Origin: Cudoniella acicularis
Taxonomy: Eukaryota > Ascomycota > Leotiomycetes > Helotiales > Helotiaceae
Assembly: GCA_013054445.1 (NCBI GenBank)
Contig: JAAMPI010000632.1
Coordinates: forward strand, 1 to 29,810
DNA length: 29,810 nt
Direction: 5' to 3'
The translations under genes and the position numbers were made by a program. This document shows positions 20,850-29,810 of the stretch, in pieces; position 1 is the stretch's first letter; each line of letters begins with the position of its first letter. The notes under the pieces were generated by a model. The model worked only from the letters and a program-made list of their open reading frames with translations, did not search any database and was not told the DNA's origin.

Positions 20850-21322
20850 AAGATAAGGCGTTCGAGATCCTTCTTACTCTAATAAGGGTCTAAAGAGCAG
20901 GGCTTCTATCGGTAGTTTATACCGGTTTTATAAGATTCTTAGAAGAGATTGATAATAGATACTCTCTAGGCTTTTCTTATACTAAACACTCTTCTTCTGA
21001 TCTTGTTAATACTATAGCTCTATAGGCATCTGAGGTGGTAAGGCTAAAGACGACTCCGTTCTTCTCTCGAGGTCTTCGAGGCGTCTCTTAAGCTTCTTAC
21101 CTACCCTTAGATCAACTATAGGTTTCTATAGAGTTTGCGGAATTACTTACGGTAGTTCCTTTAGGCAATTCTGTTCTGAATCTTCCTACGCTCGGCTATA
21201 TTCGAGATCTTGGTCTAGTCTTTATCTAGATTTATAGAGCTACTAAAAGCACTGATAGTACTATAGCCGGTGTTACGTCTCGACGTCGTAGCCGTCGAGT
21301 CTGAGTAGCTTTACGTAGACAT
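20850..21322 (-). pseudogene. bZIP transcription factor relic (basic region clear)
   Basis: ATG (complement of 21320-21322) opens a Ser/Thr-rich leader (YSDSTATTSRRNTGYST), then AERRKIQ and the DNA-contacting basic-region signature NRIA*RNYR at 21149-21175, where the stop TAA stands for Gln. This is the Yap/AP-1-like fungal pattern NxxAQxxYR. The bZIP family binds DNA as a dimer through a following leucine zipper. Here the zipper is short and unclear, as in a common fungal bZIP type. The frame can be followed past 20,850 but becomes uncertain, so the 3' end is not fixed. The complementary + frame over 20,540-21,330 also looks open. The basic-region signature decides for the - strand. Confidence 0.65.
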
Positions 21323-21329
21323 TTAGGAT

Positions 21330-22085
21330 ATTTTATAATTAAGCCTGTCATATACGAGATATAATATAAATAATAAAATCTTTAGTAGGGACGGATTTAA
21401 AGCCTATCTGTCGAGCTTTAAGGGTACTGTTTATGTTAAATATAAGACATTAGACTAGTTTAACGTGCGACAAAGCCGACGATCGCACTTTTAGGTAGCC
21501 ATTCGCGGTAAAAGAATACTATAGTATCTAAGGTAGATACCTTATCTACGGAAGTCTTACTTAACATACTCTCGGGCAGTCTGTTTAGAAAAACTATTAG
21601 TATAGAACTTAGGTATAAAACTAGATATAGAAACTAGATATAGAACCAGGTATAGAACCAGGTATAGAACCAGGTATAGAACCGGGGTGTAGAACTAGGG
21701 TATAGAACTAGGGTATAGAGGCAGGGATTAGTAGGGTAGGAAATAGGCCCTATTAGTTCGTCGTCTGGCGTCAGCAAAATATGAGCTTAATTTAACGACC
21801 TAACGCTTACCGAGCCGATCTAGTATCCGAACATCTCTATATTAACTTGAACAGCGGCCTGTTAAAGTCCTACCAACTAACCGTGCTAAGTAGTCATCGG
21901 TATAGGTGCTTGACTGCTTTATAGAGCTATAAGACTTTAGTAGTCAGTTTATCGTTCCGAAATATTCCGTCACCTAGAGTGATTTATGTTTTATAATATA
22001 AATTGTTTTAGTATAATATATAAATGAATTTTCTATTAAGCGTAAATATATAAATACTATCGAGCTATCCTAAACTATTATTCTG
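21330..22085. other. AT-rich spacer holding a minisatellite
   Basis: Apart from the tandem repeat at 21,601-21,728, no gene or motif was seen. It includes the presumed promoter of the bZIP relic (just right of 21,322) and the 3' flank of the coiled-coil relic. Confidence 0.4.
21601..21728. repeat. 12-13 bp minisatellite, about 10 units
   Basis: The unit is TATAGAACCAGG with variants TATAGAACTAGGG, TATAAAACTAGA and TGTAGAACTAGGG, repeated head to tail about ten times. The middle copies keep CA, whereas the outer ones read TA at the same place. That is the change RIP would make, so the array shows RIP acting unevenly along it. Confidence 0.85.
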
Positions 22086-22090
22086 TCAAT

Positions 22091-22990
22091 TCAATTTCGT
22101 ACTACTATCGTGTCTTCCTCCCCTATCGTTGTTATGTCCTTACACTTCCTATGCTTAGAAGGGCGCCCGCCTTACTGTCTGGTCTCCGACCTCGGTCGTT
22201 TTATAGCTCCTAGAGACTGTTTAGGAGAAGGAGTCAGGCAGGTCGAAGCCACCTCCTGATACTCAGATATACTAATAATCTTCCTAAATTCCCCGACCTT
22301 CTATTCGGTAGAATTTATACGGTCGATCGTAATGTTTATTATTACCTGATATTCTTATATCAATACGTCTACTCCCTCCTATAGCTCGCCAATCCTTTGC
22401 TTAGTAAGACACTCACGAGCTATCCTTATACTAATTACTACCCGATGTCCCTATATCAAATCGCCCCTTTCTTTCTCTAGCTTATCGATCCTCTTCCTAG
22501 CCGAATTATCCCTATTAATTACTACTTCGATCTGTTTTATAGTCTCTACTCTTCTCCTCTTAAGGTCCCCGATTCTATCTTTATTCTTAGTAGCGCGACG
22601 CTTAAATTCTTCGAAAGACGACTCGTAATCAGAAAGCGTCTTCTAGGATTCCTTAAGCTCCTTATATAGCGAGACGTATTTGGTCGTCATTTCGTATATC
22701 TCTATAACATTCCTTCTATACTAGACGTATAGTTCTTTATAAGCGTCAGAGCACCTTAGTCGAATTTGTCGTTCCTGTTTAAGGTCTTATAGAGCAGAAG
22801 AGGCGACAAACCGTGTCTCGAACAATTTTTAGCGGGACACTTCGATAGATTCGCCTACTGTCAGGAGTTTCTTATTTATAGCGTCAAGCTCTTGGTTGCT
22901 AAGTAGCTAAGGTTATACCCTAGCGCTATCACGAGAATTAGATAATAATATTCGACCGCTAGTATCAATACGTTCGGGGCGGTTGGCCTA
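22091..22990 (-). pseudogene. coiled-coil protein relic with basic C-terminus
   Basis: On the - strand a single frame runs from about 22,990 to a TGA at 22091-22093 with scattered TAG/TAA. An internal ATG is at 22,690. Upstream it reads NQELDAINKKLLTVGESIEV. Downstream there is a long Glu/Lys/Arg-rich heptad region (SSFEEFKRRATKNKDRIGDL, ARKRIDKLEKERGDLI), then KRPRSETRQ and a short basic end that could serve as a nuclear signal. About 300 codons. Prediction as a coiled coil is strong from composition; the function is unknown. Confidence 0.55.
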
Positions 22991-23009
22991 AGAGTGTTAG
23001 GAGTGCTTT

Positions 23010-23785
23010 CGGAGGATCATATATACTATGCTTACCTAGATAGTATTTTTATAAGCCTTCTCTGCCCCTAGTCTCGTATATTAAACATACCGAGATACTA
23101 TATTATGATTTGGTGATTATTCTTATAGAGATTAAATAGTTTTTATGTTCTCTACCTATATTATTACTTCGTGGGTGTTTGGCTTCCGTCCTTAGAAGGG
23201 ATATACGATTAAATAGAATTGTCTAGCAAATTAGCGAGTCGGAAATGTTCTTAAAGTATCCTTAAGCCGCGCTTAGACATTTTAACATATAGAGGCTATT
23301 TTCTTAGATCAGTGTCTTCGGTTAGGCGTAGGGCGAACATAGACGACTCTATAGCCTAGCGCTGATCGTAGCCATCCGCTACCAGGTATCCTGACTAGGA
23401 CCTTAAAATACTATAAATCAGCGTCCTATATATAGAATAAATAAAACATTCTAGAAATATCCTAGCTTATTTCTAAGACTGTTTTTAGATACCGCTTCTA
23501 AACACCTTAAGGTAACAAGTCTACTAACCCCTAGTATCAGAAGTGACCGTTTTTGGCTCCCTAGGAGAGAATCGGGCTCCTAGCCTTTACGATAGTTCTT
23601 CGAAAGTAGAATATATATACTACTTGCTAATACTAAGGTATAAGTTACTATACTATCACCTTTAATACCGTCTCCAAGTTTAATAATGTCTAACGTATAG
23701 GTGCTTTATCTTTAGTATCTGATTACGAAAAAGCTATACCAAAACGAACAATCATTACGAAAGCTTGTTATATACTAAAACTTAT
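23010..23785. other. RIP-mutated DNA, no gene recognised
   Basis: No coherent frame on either strand. CpG-bearing words such as CGGGGCGG (22,976-22,983) just to its left show that CpG survives here while CpA is depleted. Confidence 0.35.
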
Positions 23786-23789
23786 AGTA

Positions 23790-24375
23790 TCGTTTTTAAC
23801 CGCTAGTAGTAGAGGCTGATAATAAGATATCTAGGAGCTAGGATACGTTATACCAAGCTATAGAAGAATTAGCGAGCTGGCTCGGGAGCGAAAACCGGGG
23901 AAAGATATAGGATTTCGAGTAAGAAATTAGTATAAGACGGAATATTAAACGGCTTATATGTTTAAACCTGACGGAAGGGTCAGTACAAGCGGATCACCCG
24001 TAATAACCGGGGGGGAACGAGACTTCTATACCGGGTTCGAGCTAGTCAATATAAGAAATCAGTGCCTATTTTCCGTAAATAGTTATAAGCTAGTTTATAT
24101 TAAAACATCTAATTAGCTTCTACTATCTAATATTCTACTAAACATAGTAAGATTGATCTAAGCTACTATACTCCGTCACTTCTATTTATAGTAAAGGACG
24201 ACTTATACTTAAAAGGACTAGAACTATTAAATCATAGGTCATCCGTCATACTCTAGAATCCTTAAGATAGACTATCGAAACGCTTAACAGTACCTAAACC
24301 AAACCGCAGTTTAAAAGTCGGAACTAAATCCTCTTCTTCTAAGAAACTTCCTAGACCGGGAAGCTTAGAATGTTT
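23790..24375 (-). pseudogene. possible coding relic, unrecognised
   Basis: One - frame can be followed from about 24,375 to 23,790, with LEEEDLVPTFKLRFGLGTVK near the start and FLLEILYLSPVFAPEPAR near the end. Besides TAG and TAA it contains some TGA, and its composition is not decisive. It may be part of a gene or a chance reading in biased DNA. Confidence 0.2.
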
Positions 24376-24479
24376 TTTTTATATGCTCCTAATCACTAAA
24401 TTTCTTAAATGTTCCTTTATCCTAGTTATGATTCGGTTTTAATAGAAAACGCTTTAAAAGGCTATATATGGCTAGTATA

Positions 24480-25067
24480 AGGCAGTAAACTTAACTATAC
24501 TATAACGGATCTAGGAGAGCCGCTATAGGTCTAGACAGGTGCTTAGTTATAAAGCGCTATAGCTGAGCACATAACTGACGATTAAGGCTTGACACAAGCC
24601 GGTCTAAGTTTTAAAGATAGATTTACTTTACTCGAGGATAGAATTAGCGGGCTTGAAGTGGTTATTTAGGACCTTCGGAACGAGTGAGTGCCCTCCTTAT
24701 ATAAAGACCCGTAGACTATCGCTAACAAGATACTACTAGGTTATAAGAGAAGATAAGGTAATGCCTACCCCCCTATATTTAGGATAATATTAACCCTAAA
24801 GATAGATTTTTTACGGATATAGAGGCATATATAAAAAAAACTGGTAGTATAGACGAAGGAGTCTAAAGATACTATAGACAGTCTAGTAGCGGATTTAAAG
24901 AAGGCCGTTAAGTTAATAATATTAAAATAGGCTATATTTAAGTGCTTCGGATCTAGGCGGCTATGTTTATAAGAGATAATCATTAAATCATTTATATTAG
25001 GCTATAGTTAGGGCAAGGAATTAAAAAAAATTTATTTCCTTAAATCAGAGTATATACCTAGTTTAAA
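24480..25067 (+). pseudogene. possible coding relic, strand uncertain
   Basis: The + frame of position 24622 reads SFKDRFTLLEDRISGLEVVI and later SKDTIDSLVADLKKAVK, which suggests amphipathic helices. The opposite strand has a 72-codon open stretch (24765-24983) with Tyr/Phe/Ile-rich sequence, which looks more like antisense. No family recognised. Confidence 0.25.
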
Positions 25068-25493
25068 TCAAATCTAGCCCGCTAGATAACTTCTAGGAGT
25101 CGTATTAGGATACTCACGTATTCCCTAGAGTATAAGCCAGGCTTTATTCGCCTTTATTTCTTCAAGACGACATTTCTCGAGTGCCTCCTATATCAGTATC
25201 ATAGCAGTATATATCTCTTATAATAGATTCTTTATACGAGTAGAATCTTGCTAATGTCTTACGATATAGAATTCTAGCTACGAATTCTCTATAGTAATTC
25301 TCTCTAGCGTCTCTAGCTACTATCGCTTTTAAAATTCCTCGACTCTCTTAAGTAGATCGTTAATAGAAAAGTCTACTAGGTCTTGCGAAGCAAATTGCGA
25401 GTTAGGAGTTAGGGCGGCTTCTTGGCTAGAGGTGGTATCTATAATATATGTTTTTAGTAAAGTAAGTATAATCGGAGGGCGTCTATATATCAT
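25068..25493 (-). pseudogene. small coiled-coil protein relic
   Basis: ATG (complement of 25491-25493) to TGA (25068-25070) is exactly 141 codons in one frame, with TAG/TAA stops inside. It reads NDLLKRVEEF, ERITIENS*LEFYIV and ALEKCRLEEIKANKAWLIL. This matches the pattern of short fungal coiled-coil hypothetical proteins that end in a Trp-Leu-rich segment. Frame length and start and stop positions agree with one compact gene. Function unknown. Confidence 0.5.
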
Positions 25494-25499
25494 ATAAGT

Positions 25500-26400
25500 A
25501 AAGATCTTAAGCGCCTAAATTCGCTGCTATTCTTATCCTAAACGGGATCCCTAGAGCCTATTTAGGCCCCGTCTAAATATAGTTTCCTATCAATTATTAA
25601 CCCCCTGTCTAGCTCGAGGCGTCCTTACGGGTATATAAAGACAATTTTAATTTCTTTCGTCAAGATTTCTAGATCCGAATCTAATCCCTCGTCTTAATCT
25701 CTTAAGATCTCTAAGATAAATTTGATTAACATGATTTTCGGATTTACCTTTATATCGAAAAAGGGCAAGGGGGAACTTTACCGTAAAAAGACTACTAGAT
25801 TTACTCTAATATTGACAAGGGGAACAAGGGGTTAGCGTAGGAAGGAGGCCGGGAAAGGGGGAAATAGTTCTCCTTTATTTATAACATGTCGGTCTAAATG
25901 CTTTAGTACTACTACTATTAAAACAGCAACCGCTATATATTTGTCTAGACTAGAGGAACTCCTAATACAAATTGAATTAGGGGGGGATTCGGAAGCGGAG
26001 GGTGATTTCTCTAGTAATATAGGCGAGAAAGGTCTTTAACTAAAATAGATTTCGTTAACGTATTTGTTATAAACTATTATTAATAGTAAATCTAAACTAA
26101 TAGATACCTTATATTTTACGAGACTAAAGACTATATGACTGATATAATACAAACCTAACTTCACTACTATATATTAAAGTCAGAGATATAAGAGGTTATT
26201 GTTTAAGACAGAATATTATCTTTTATATATAAATCTAACACTTGGCTTTATTAAAGAAGGGAAACACAGCGACCTATATTAATTTTATAACCTATCTAAC
26301 CTTTACCCGGCGTAGCCAGTCAATAATAGCTCATTCAAGCACAAAAATGAAAAATAGCAAACTTTAGTAGTAGCCCTAAAGAAATGATATAATAGTAATT
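25500..26400. other. RIP-mutated DNA, no gene recognised
   Basis: No convincing protein or repeat. Runs of G (about 25,980-25,986) and a short purine-rich tract near 25,850 are visible. It separates two relics that point away from each other. Confidence 0.35.
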
Positions 26401-26410
26401 TAGAGAATAA

Positions 26411-27133
26411 GAGCGAGTAGAGTGGCGGGGATTTTTTAGGAGCCCGGTACTTGTAAGAGAGCCCGAGCCCGTAAAAATCGGCGAAGTGAGCGGTATAGGC
26501 CCTATAGATAGTTAAGCCGTTAGGTCCTTTATAGTTGCGTTAAAATTCCGAGCCGAAGTACCCCGGTAAGGAAAAGTCGTAGTAGTATTAGGCGGACAGA
26601 AGGTCGTCTGCGAAGAAGGAGCTTTAGTTTGATAAGATTGGTTAGTAAAAGAAGTTAGGTTGAGCAGGTCGCTTAATTTGGATACTTTAGATACTATAGA
26701 AACATTACTAAGCTTGATAACGCCAGATCCGGACAAGTTGCTAATCTAGATTTAGATAGTCGCCGTTTCTTTAATAAAAGGGCTATTTGTTATTATAGAG
26801 ATGCCTGAGGAGGCAGTGGCCAGTTAGGCTATAGTAGTGTTCTAGAAACGTATTCCTAGGCCTGTTCTATTATAAGCCAGGCCTAGGTCGAGTAAGAAAA
26901 CTGTCGTAAAGAGAGTAGAGATGTATATAGCTATAGTCGAAGAACGCAACTTAGAAAGTTCTCTAGTTCTAGCTCGAGGAGGAGAGCAAGTCATATCTTA
27001 AGCCAAAAGCAAAATGTTCTATTATTAGGGCGGATAGAGGCGTCCGAAAGGTGACTCGGTTGACTAGTGTGCGTACTTTTAGCACTACTTTAAGTCTCCG
27101 CTAAATAAAAGGGGACCGGAAATAGCGCCCTAA
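26411..27133 (+). pseudogene. unrecognised coding relic of about 240 codons
   Basis: The frame of 26411 to the TAA at 27131-27133 is coherent, with only TAG/TAA-type internal stops. It gives VLVREPEPVKIGEVSGIGPI, KVVVVLGGQKVVCEEGALV and near the end CAYF*HYFKSPLNKRGPEIAP. A second + frame is also open over about 26,720-27,060, so the call is tentative. No domain recognised. Confidence 0.35.
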
Positions 27134-27285
27134 AGAATTTTTTATACCTTTAGTATTCGGCGGGACCTATTATGGCTCTATAAAGTACGGGGACCGGAGT
27201 CGGCTCCTAAGATAAATAGTGCCTTAAATAGTTCCCGGATAAACTATATAAAAAACAGTCTTTCTCTAACGAGTAGGTAGACCTA

Positions 27286-27376
27286 GAATCAAGTCATAAC
27301 CTAAACTAAACTATAACTTGAATTAAGTCATAACCTAAATCAAGTCATAATCTAAACCAAGTCATACCTAAATCTA
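27286..27376. repeat. short tandem repeat, AAGTCATAACCTAAA-type unit
   Basis: Four imperfect copies of CAAGTCATAACCTAAA, with TAAGTCATAAC and CAAGTCATAATC variants. The last three are about 17 bp apart and the first is set off by a longer spacer. They lie between two + strand relics, perhaps in the former promoter of the gene starting at 27,471. Confidence 0.7.
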
Positions 27377-27470
27377 AAAAGCACTCTTATATAGCGAACA
27401 ATCTTCTAACATTGATCAGATCCTTAGCGAAGCTATAGCTCTTAAGTAGAACCTGATTCTAATTCGAAAA

Positions 27471-29237
27471 ATGGCCGCGATAGGGACAGACATAAGTAAT
27501 GATCTAGGGGTAGACGGTAACAAGCAAGGAGGGACGAAAGTCAAGAATAGTTTAGTCACTCTAAAGGTAACCCTAGCGGTTAAGGACGGTAGGATCGATA
27601 CCGATAAAGCCAGACAGGCGACAGTAGTAGTAACAGTAGAGACTTTAGTAAACGGCTAGGATTCGACAGAAACAGAAAATCATAGCGGCGATAAATCTGA
27701 TAGCGAATTAAGTAATTACGAGACTAATAGTGACGGAGACGTCGTTCCTATCCTGCCCGAAGATAAAATAGATAGTATAATAGAAACCGACGCGATACTA
27801 AAGCCGTCTAAAATTATTTAGAACGTATATCAAGAAGCCATACCGTATTTGGCGAAGCTTATGATCGATTCTACCGACCTGACTGCCCTAGGTATATTAA
27901 AGGCTTTAAACGACAAGATTAAGTAATAAAACGAGAAAGAGGAAAACCTATCGGACGGATAGATTATTAATATTCTATTTTTTACGTCAAACTTCGAGAT
28001 GGCCAAGCCCTATATAGACCGTCTTTTAAAGAGAGGTGAAGGCGAGCCTACTAACTAGGAGTCGGTAAAGAAAATTGATACGATAAATACTACTCTACGG
28101 GAGATAAACACCAAACACCACTATCCCTAGAATTGGCTTATAACCCCCCTAAGCGAAGAAGTTATAGTATAGGCTTAAGTAGCCAAAAAAGAGGCAGACG
28201 AAGCATTAACCAAAAGAAAGGCAGAGAAGAGAGCCAAGAAGAAGGCAGACAAAGCGGTAGCTAATAAGGCGGTAGCTAATAAGCCGCCGGTTAATAAGGC
28301 GGTAGCTGATAAGGCGGCGGCTAATAAGGCGGCTGTTAATAAGGCGGCGGCTGACAAGGCGGCTATTGATAAGGCGGTGGTTAATAATACGATAGCGAAG
28401 AAGTTTAGGAATATAAAGTTTCCCTAGATAACATATCCCCTCCCGACTAGAGAGCGGATTATTACTAGTCGACAGAGGACGAAGGACGACGTCTTAAGGT
28501 CTCTCTATTATATAGAGCTTCTATATACCGACCCCGAGGACCTAAACTTCGAATTCCGAGACGATATTAATATAATTAAGCTATAAAAGTACTTCCTAAC
28601 GCCGGAGATAAAGTTAATAGATAAAACAGATAAAAAGGGCCGGCTAGTAAAAGTATAATAAAAGGTAGATAAAAAGGATTTTAGAGAATTTAAATTTTAC
28701 GTTATAGGAAAGAGGGAGAGGACAGACCTAAGAACAAGGACTAAGCCTATATGTCCCGAGGTGTTTTATAGCGTTATAATAGCAGATAGATTTACCGTCC
28801 TAAATAAGACGGGATTTTTAAATATAGTTAGAAAGAAGGCTAAAGAAGGCTATATTCGTAGGTACTACGAAAAGAAAGGGATCACTTCGCTATAGGACGT
28901 CAAGCCGAATTCGTAGACTATAGCGACCGAAGATAAAGAGCTACTAGATAAATTAAAATCGGAGCGGCTTAATTCGGTATTACCTAGAAACTCGAAAATC
29001 AAAACTAAGAAGATTAATACTAAAGAAAAGATCAATACTAGTAGAAGCTCTTTAGATTCGACACTTAAGAAGATAGAAAAGAGAATAGCTTTAATAGAGA
29101 CGAAATTAGTAAAAGTTAACGACCTTAGTACTAATATAGCTAATATAACGTTACTAGTCTAGTAACTAATAAAACAGGCTAGGCTAAACGTAGCTAGCGG
29201 ATAGGCAGACTAAGGTGATCTAGAAGTAGAGGATTAA
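27471..29237 (+). pseudogene. 589-codon relic with Ala/Lys repeats, unknown family
   Basis: ATG at 27471 and TAA at 29235-29237 enclose one frame of 588 codons plus the stop, without any frame change, broken only by TAG/TAA. The first part is acidic (SDSELSNYETNSDGDVVPIL). Then come EAIPYLAKLMIDSTD and NFEMAKPYIDRLLKR. Next is a Lys/Ala-rich segment in which nine 15-bp units encode A-[VA]-[AV]-[ND]-K (about 28,252-28,389), followed by RSLYYIELLYTDPEDLNFEF, a Lys/Arg-rich region, and a coiled-coil-like end (STLKKIEKRIALIETKLVKV). It looks like a soluble, partly disordered protein. Family not recognised. The lack of indels over 1.77 kb shows that damage was almost purely point mutation. Confidence 0.65.
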
Positions 29238-29239
29238 GA

Positions 29240-29810
29240 GGTTTATTTTTCGTATGTTTATAGCTTCGTATTTTAGTTTATTACGTTCTTAAGTTTTATT
29301 AGACAACTTTTTGTTTTTCGTTAGCCCTTTATATTATTCTAGTTTCTTATATCGGCTAGCCCGAATAAACTATAAAAAAAAGAGTTAGCGTAGTATAGTA
29401 CTAATAATCGAGTTTTAACTTACTTAAGCTATTACCTAAAATATAGTTTTTAAATAAATATATAATCGTGTCTTAATAGTAACTGCCGAGAGCGACTTCG
29501 GAGGTATACGTTAGCGGATAAAGCTAGATAAGAGAGAATTTCAGAAAGTACCTTATATAGCAAATACGAGACTAGATATAATAACTGTTTTTAGTATAAA
29601 TAGATGCCCTAGCTATCAAATTCTCCTTAAATCCTACTATTTAGAGTTTCTCTAAACGGTCGTGACTTTTATTTCCTCGCCTTTATAGTCTCTAATATAT
29701 TTTTAGGATTTAATTAGTTAAGTTTTGATGATTTTAGCTCTCTTGACGACCTTTTTACTCGCTATAAGAATAGGCTGTTATTTATAACGAAGTCCTTAAA
29801 CGAGCTCTTT
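29240..29810. other. RIP-mutated DNA to the window edge, no gene recognised
   Basis: AT-rich with dense stops in all frames. No island boundary is seen, so the mutated region continues beyond the window. Confidence 0.4.

Larger units (their letters stand above)
5692..29810. other. RIP-mutated AT-rich island; candidate degenerate giant mobile element
   Basis: From 5,692 to the right edge, CA and TG are scarce, TA is very common and CpG is retained, as expected from repeat-induced point mutation. Stops are mostly TAG and TAA, and few reading frames exceed 90 codons. Inside are relics of ordinary genes on both strands (patatin-like phospholipase, ferric reductase, MADS-box-like, bZIP and others), while I see no retrotransposon or DDE-transposase relic. 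RIP targets duplicated DNA, so the segment probably existed in several copies. Patatin-like and ferric reductase genes are known Starship accessory genes, which makes a Starship-like origin plausible. A plain segmental duplication is the main alternative. The left edge cuts the PKS-NRPS; the right edge lies beyond the window. Confidence 0.85.

Noticed and set aside
20540..21330. Long coherent + strand frame that looks like a globular protein
   Set aside because: The bZIP signature NRIAxRNYR is on the opposite strand, so the + reading is probably antisense.
21601..21728. CRISPR-like array
   Set aside because: Units are 12-13 bp head to tail without spacers, in fungal-type DNA; this is a minisatellite.
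28175..28357. Alanine/leucine-rich 60-codon frame on the - strand
   Set aside because: It is the antisense of the Ala/Lys repeat in the 27,471-29,237 relic.
5692..29810. LTR retrotransposon, LINE or DDE transposon as the source of the RIPed DNA
   Set aside because: No reverse transcriptase, RNase H, integrase or transposase motif was seen in the readings made, and no long terminal repeats were noticed. Not exhaustively excluded.
5692..29810. Starship captain (DUF3435), DUF3723 or NLR gene in the window
   Set aside because: I looked for known sequence patterns of these families in the coherent frames and found none; the Starship idea rests on cargo genes only.
5692..29810. tRNA or rRNA genes
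   Set aside because: No cloverleaf with GTTCGA-type loop and A/B boxes, and no rRNA core sequence, was recognised by eye; a covariance search would be decisive.

Overview
The window looks like filamentous ascomycete (Pezizomycotina) genomic DNA. Two facts point there: it carries a fungal-type hybrid polyketide synthase/non-ribosomal peptide synthetase (PKS-NRPS), and most of it bears the signature of repeat-induced point mutation (RIP). RIP changes CpA to TpA on both strands, leaves CpG largely intact, and produces TAG/TAA stops from Gln and Trp codons. As a hand-counted example, bases 9361-9420 hold 9 TA, 0 CA and 1 TG, whereas bases 2221-2280 hold 11 CA and 3 TA.

Layout. (1) 1-980 is mostly non-coding and includes a threefold imperfect direct repeat of about 115 bp. 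(2) 981-5691 on the + strand is a broken PKS-NRPS. Only the end of the ketoreductase, the ACP, C, A and T domains and the first part of the terminal reductase-like domain remain. Three in-frame stops and three frame changes interrupt it, and the KS/AT/DH part is absent. (3) At about 5,692 the reading frame and base composition change abruptly, next to two copies of the palindrome TCACGTGA. (4) From there to the right edge (24 kb) everything is RIP-mutated. I see no reverse transcriptase, integrase or DDE transposase relic. Reading through RIP-type stops, I instead find relics of ordinary genes: a patatin-like phospholipase (- strand, about 7.1-10.7 kb), a ferric reductase (- strand, about 12.8-14.5 kb), a MADS-box-like gene (+ strand, 14.7-15.2 kb) and a bZIP gene (- strand, start at 21,322). 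There are also several unrecognised coding relics: coiled-coil, acidic-repeat and Ala/Lys-repeat proteins.

Interpretation. RIP acts on duplicated DNA, so a uniformly mutated gene-bearing stretch this long suggests that a large multi-gene segment was present in more than one copy. Patatin-like and ferric reductase genes are two of the accessory families known from Starship giant transposons of fungi (with DUF3723 and NLR genes, led by a DUF3435 tyrosine-recombinase captain). A degenerate Starship-like element inserted in the PKS-NRPS is therefore the most interesting hypothesis. No captain, DUF3723 or NLR was recognised here, and the right boundary is not in the window. No gene in the window appears intact, so none is expected to make a working product.
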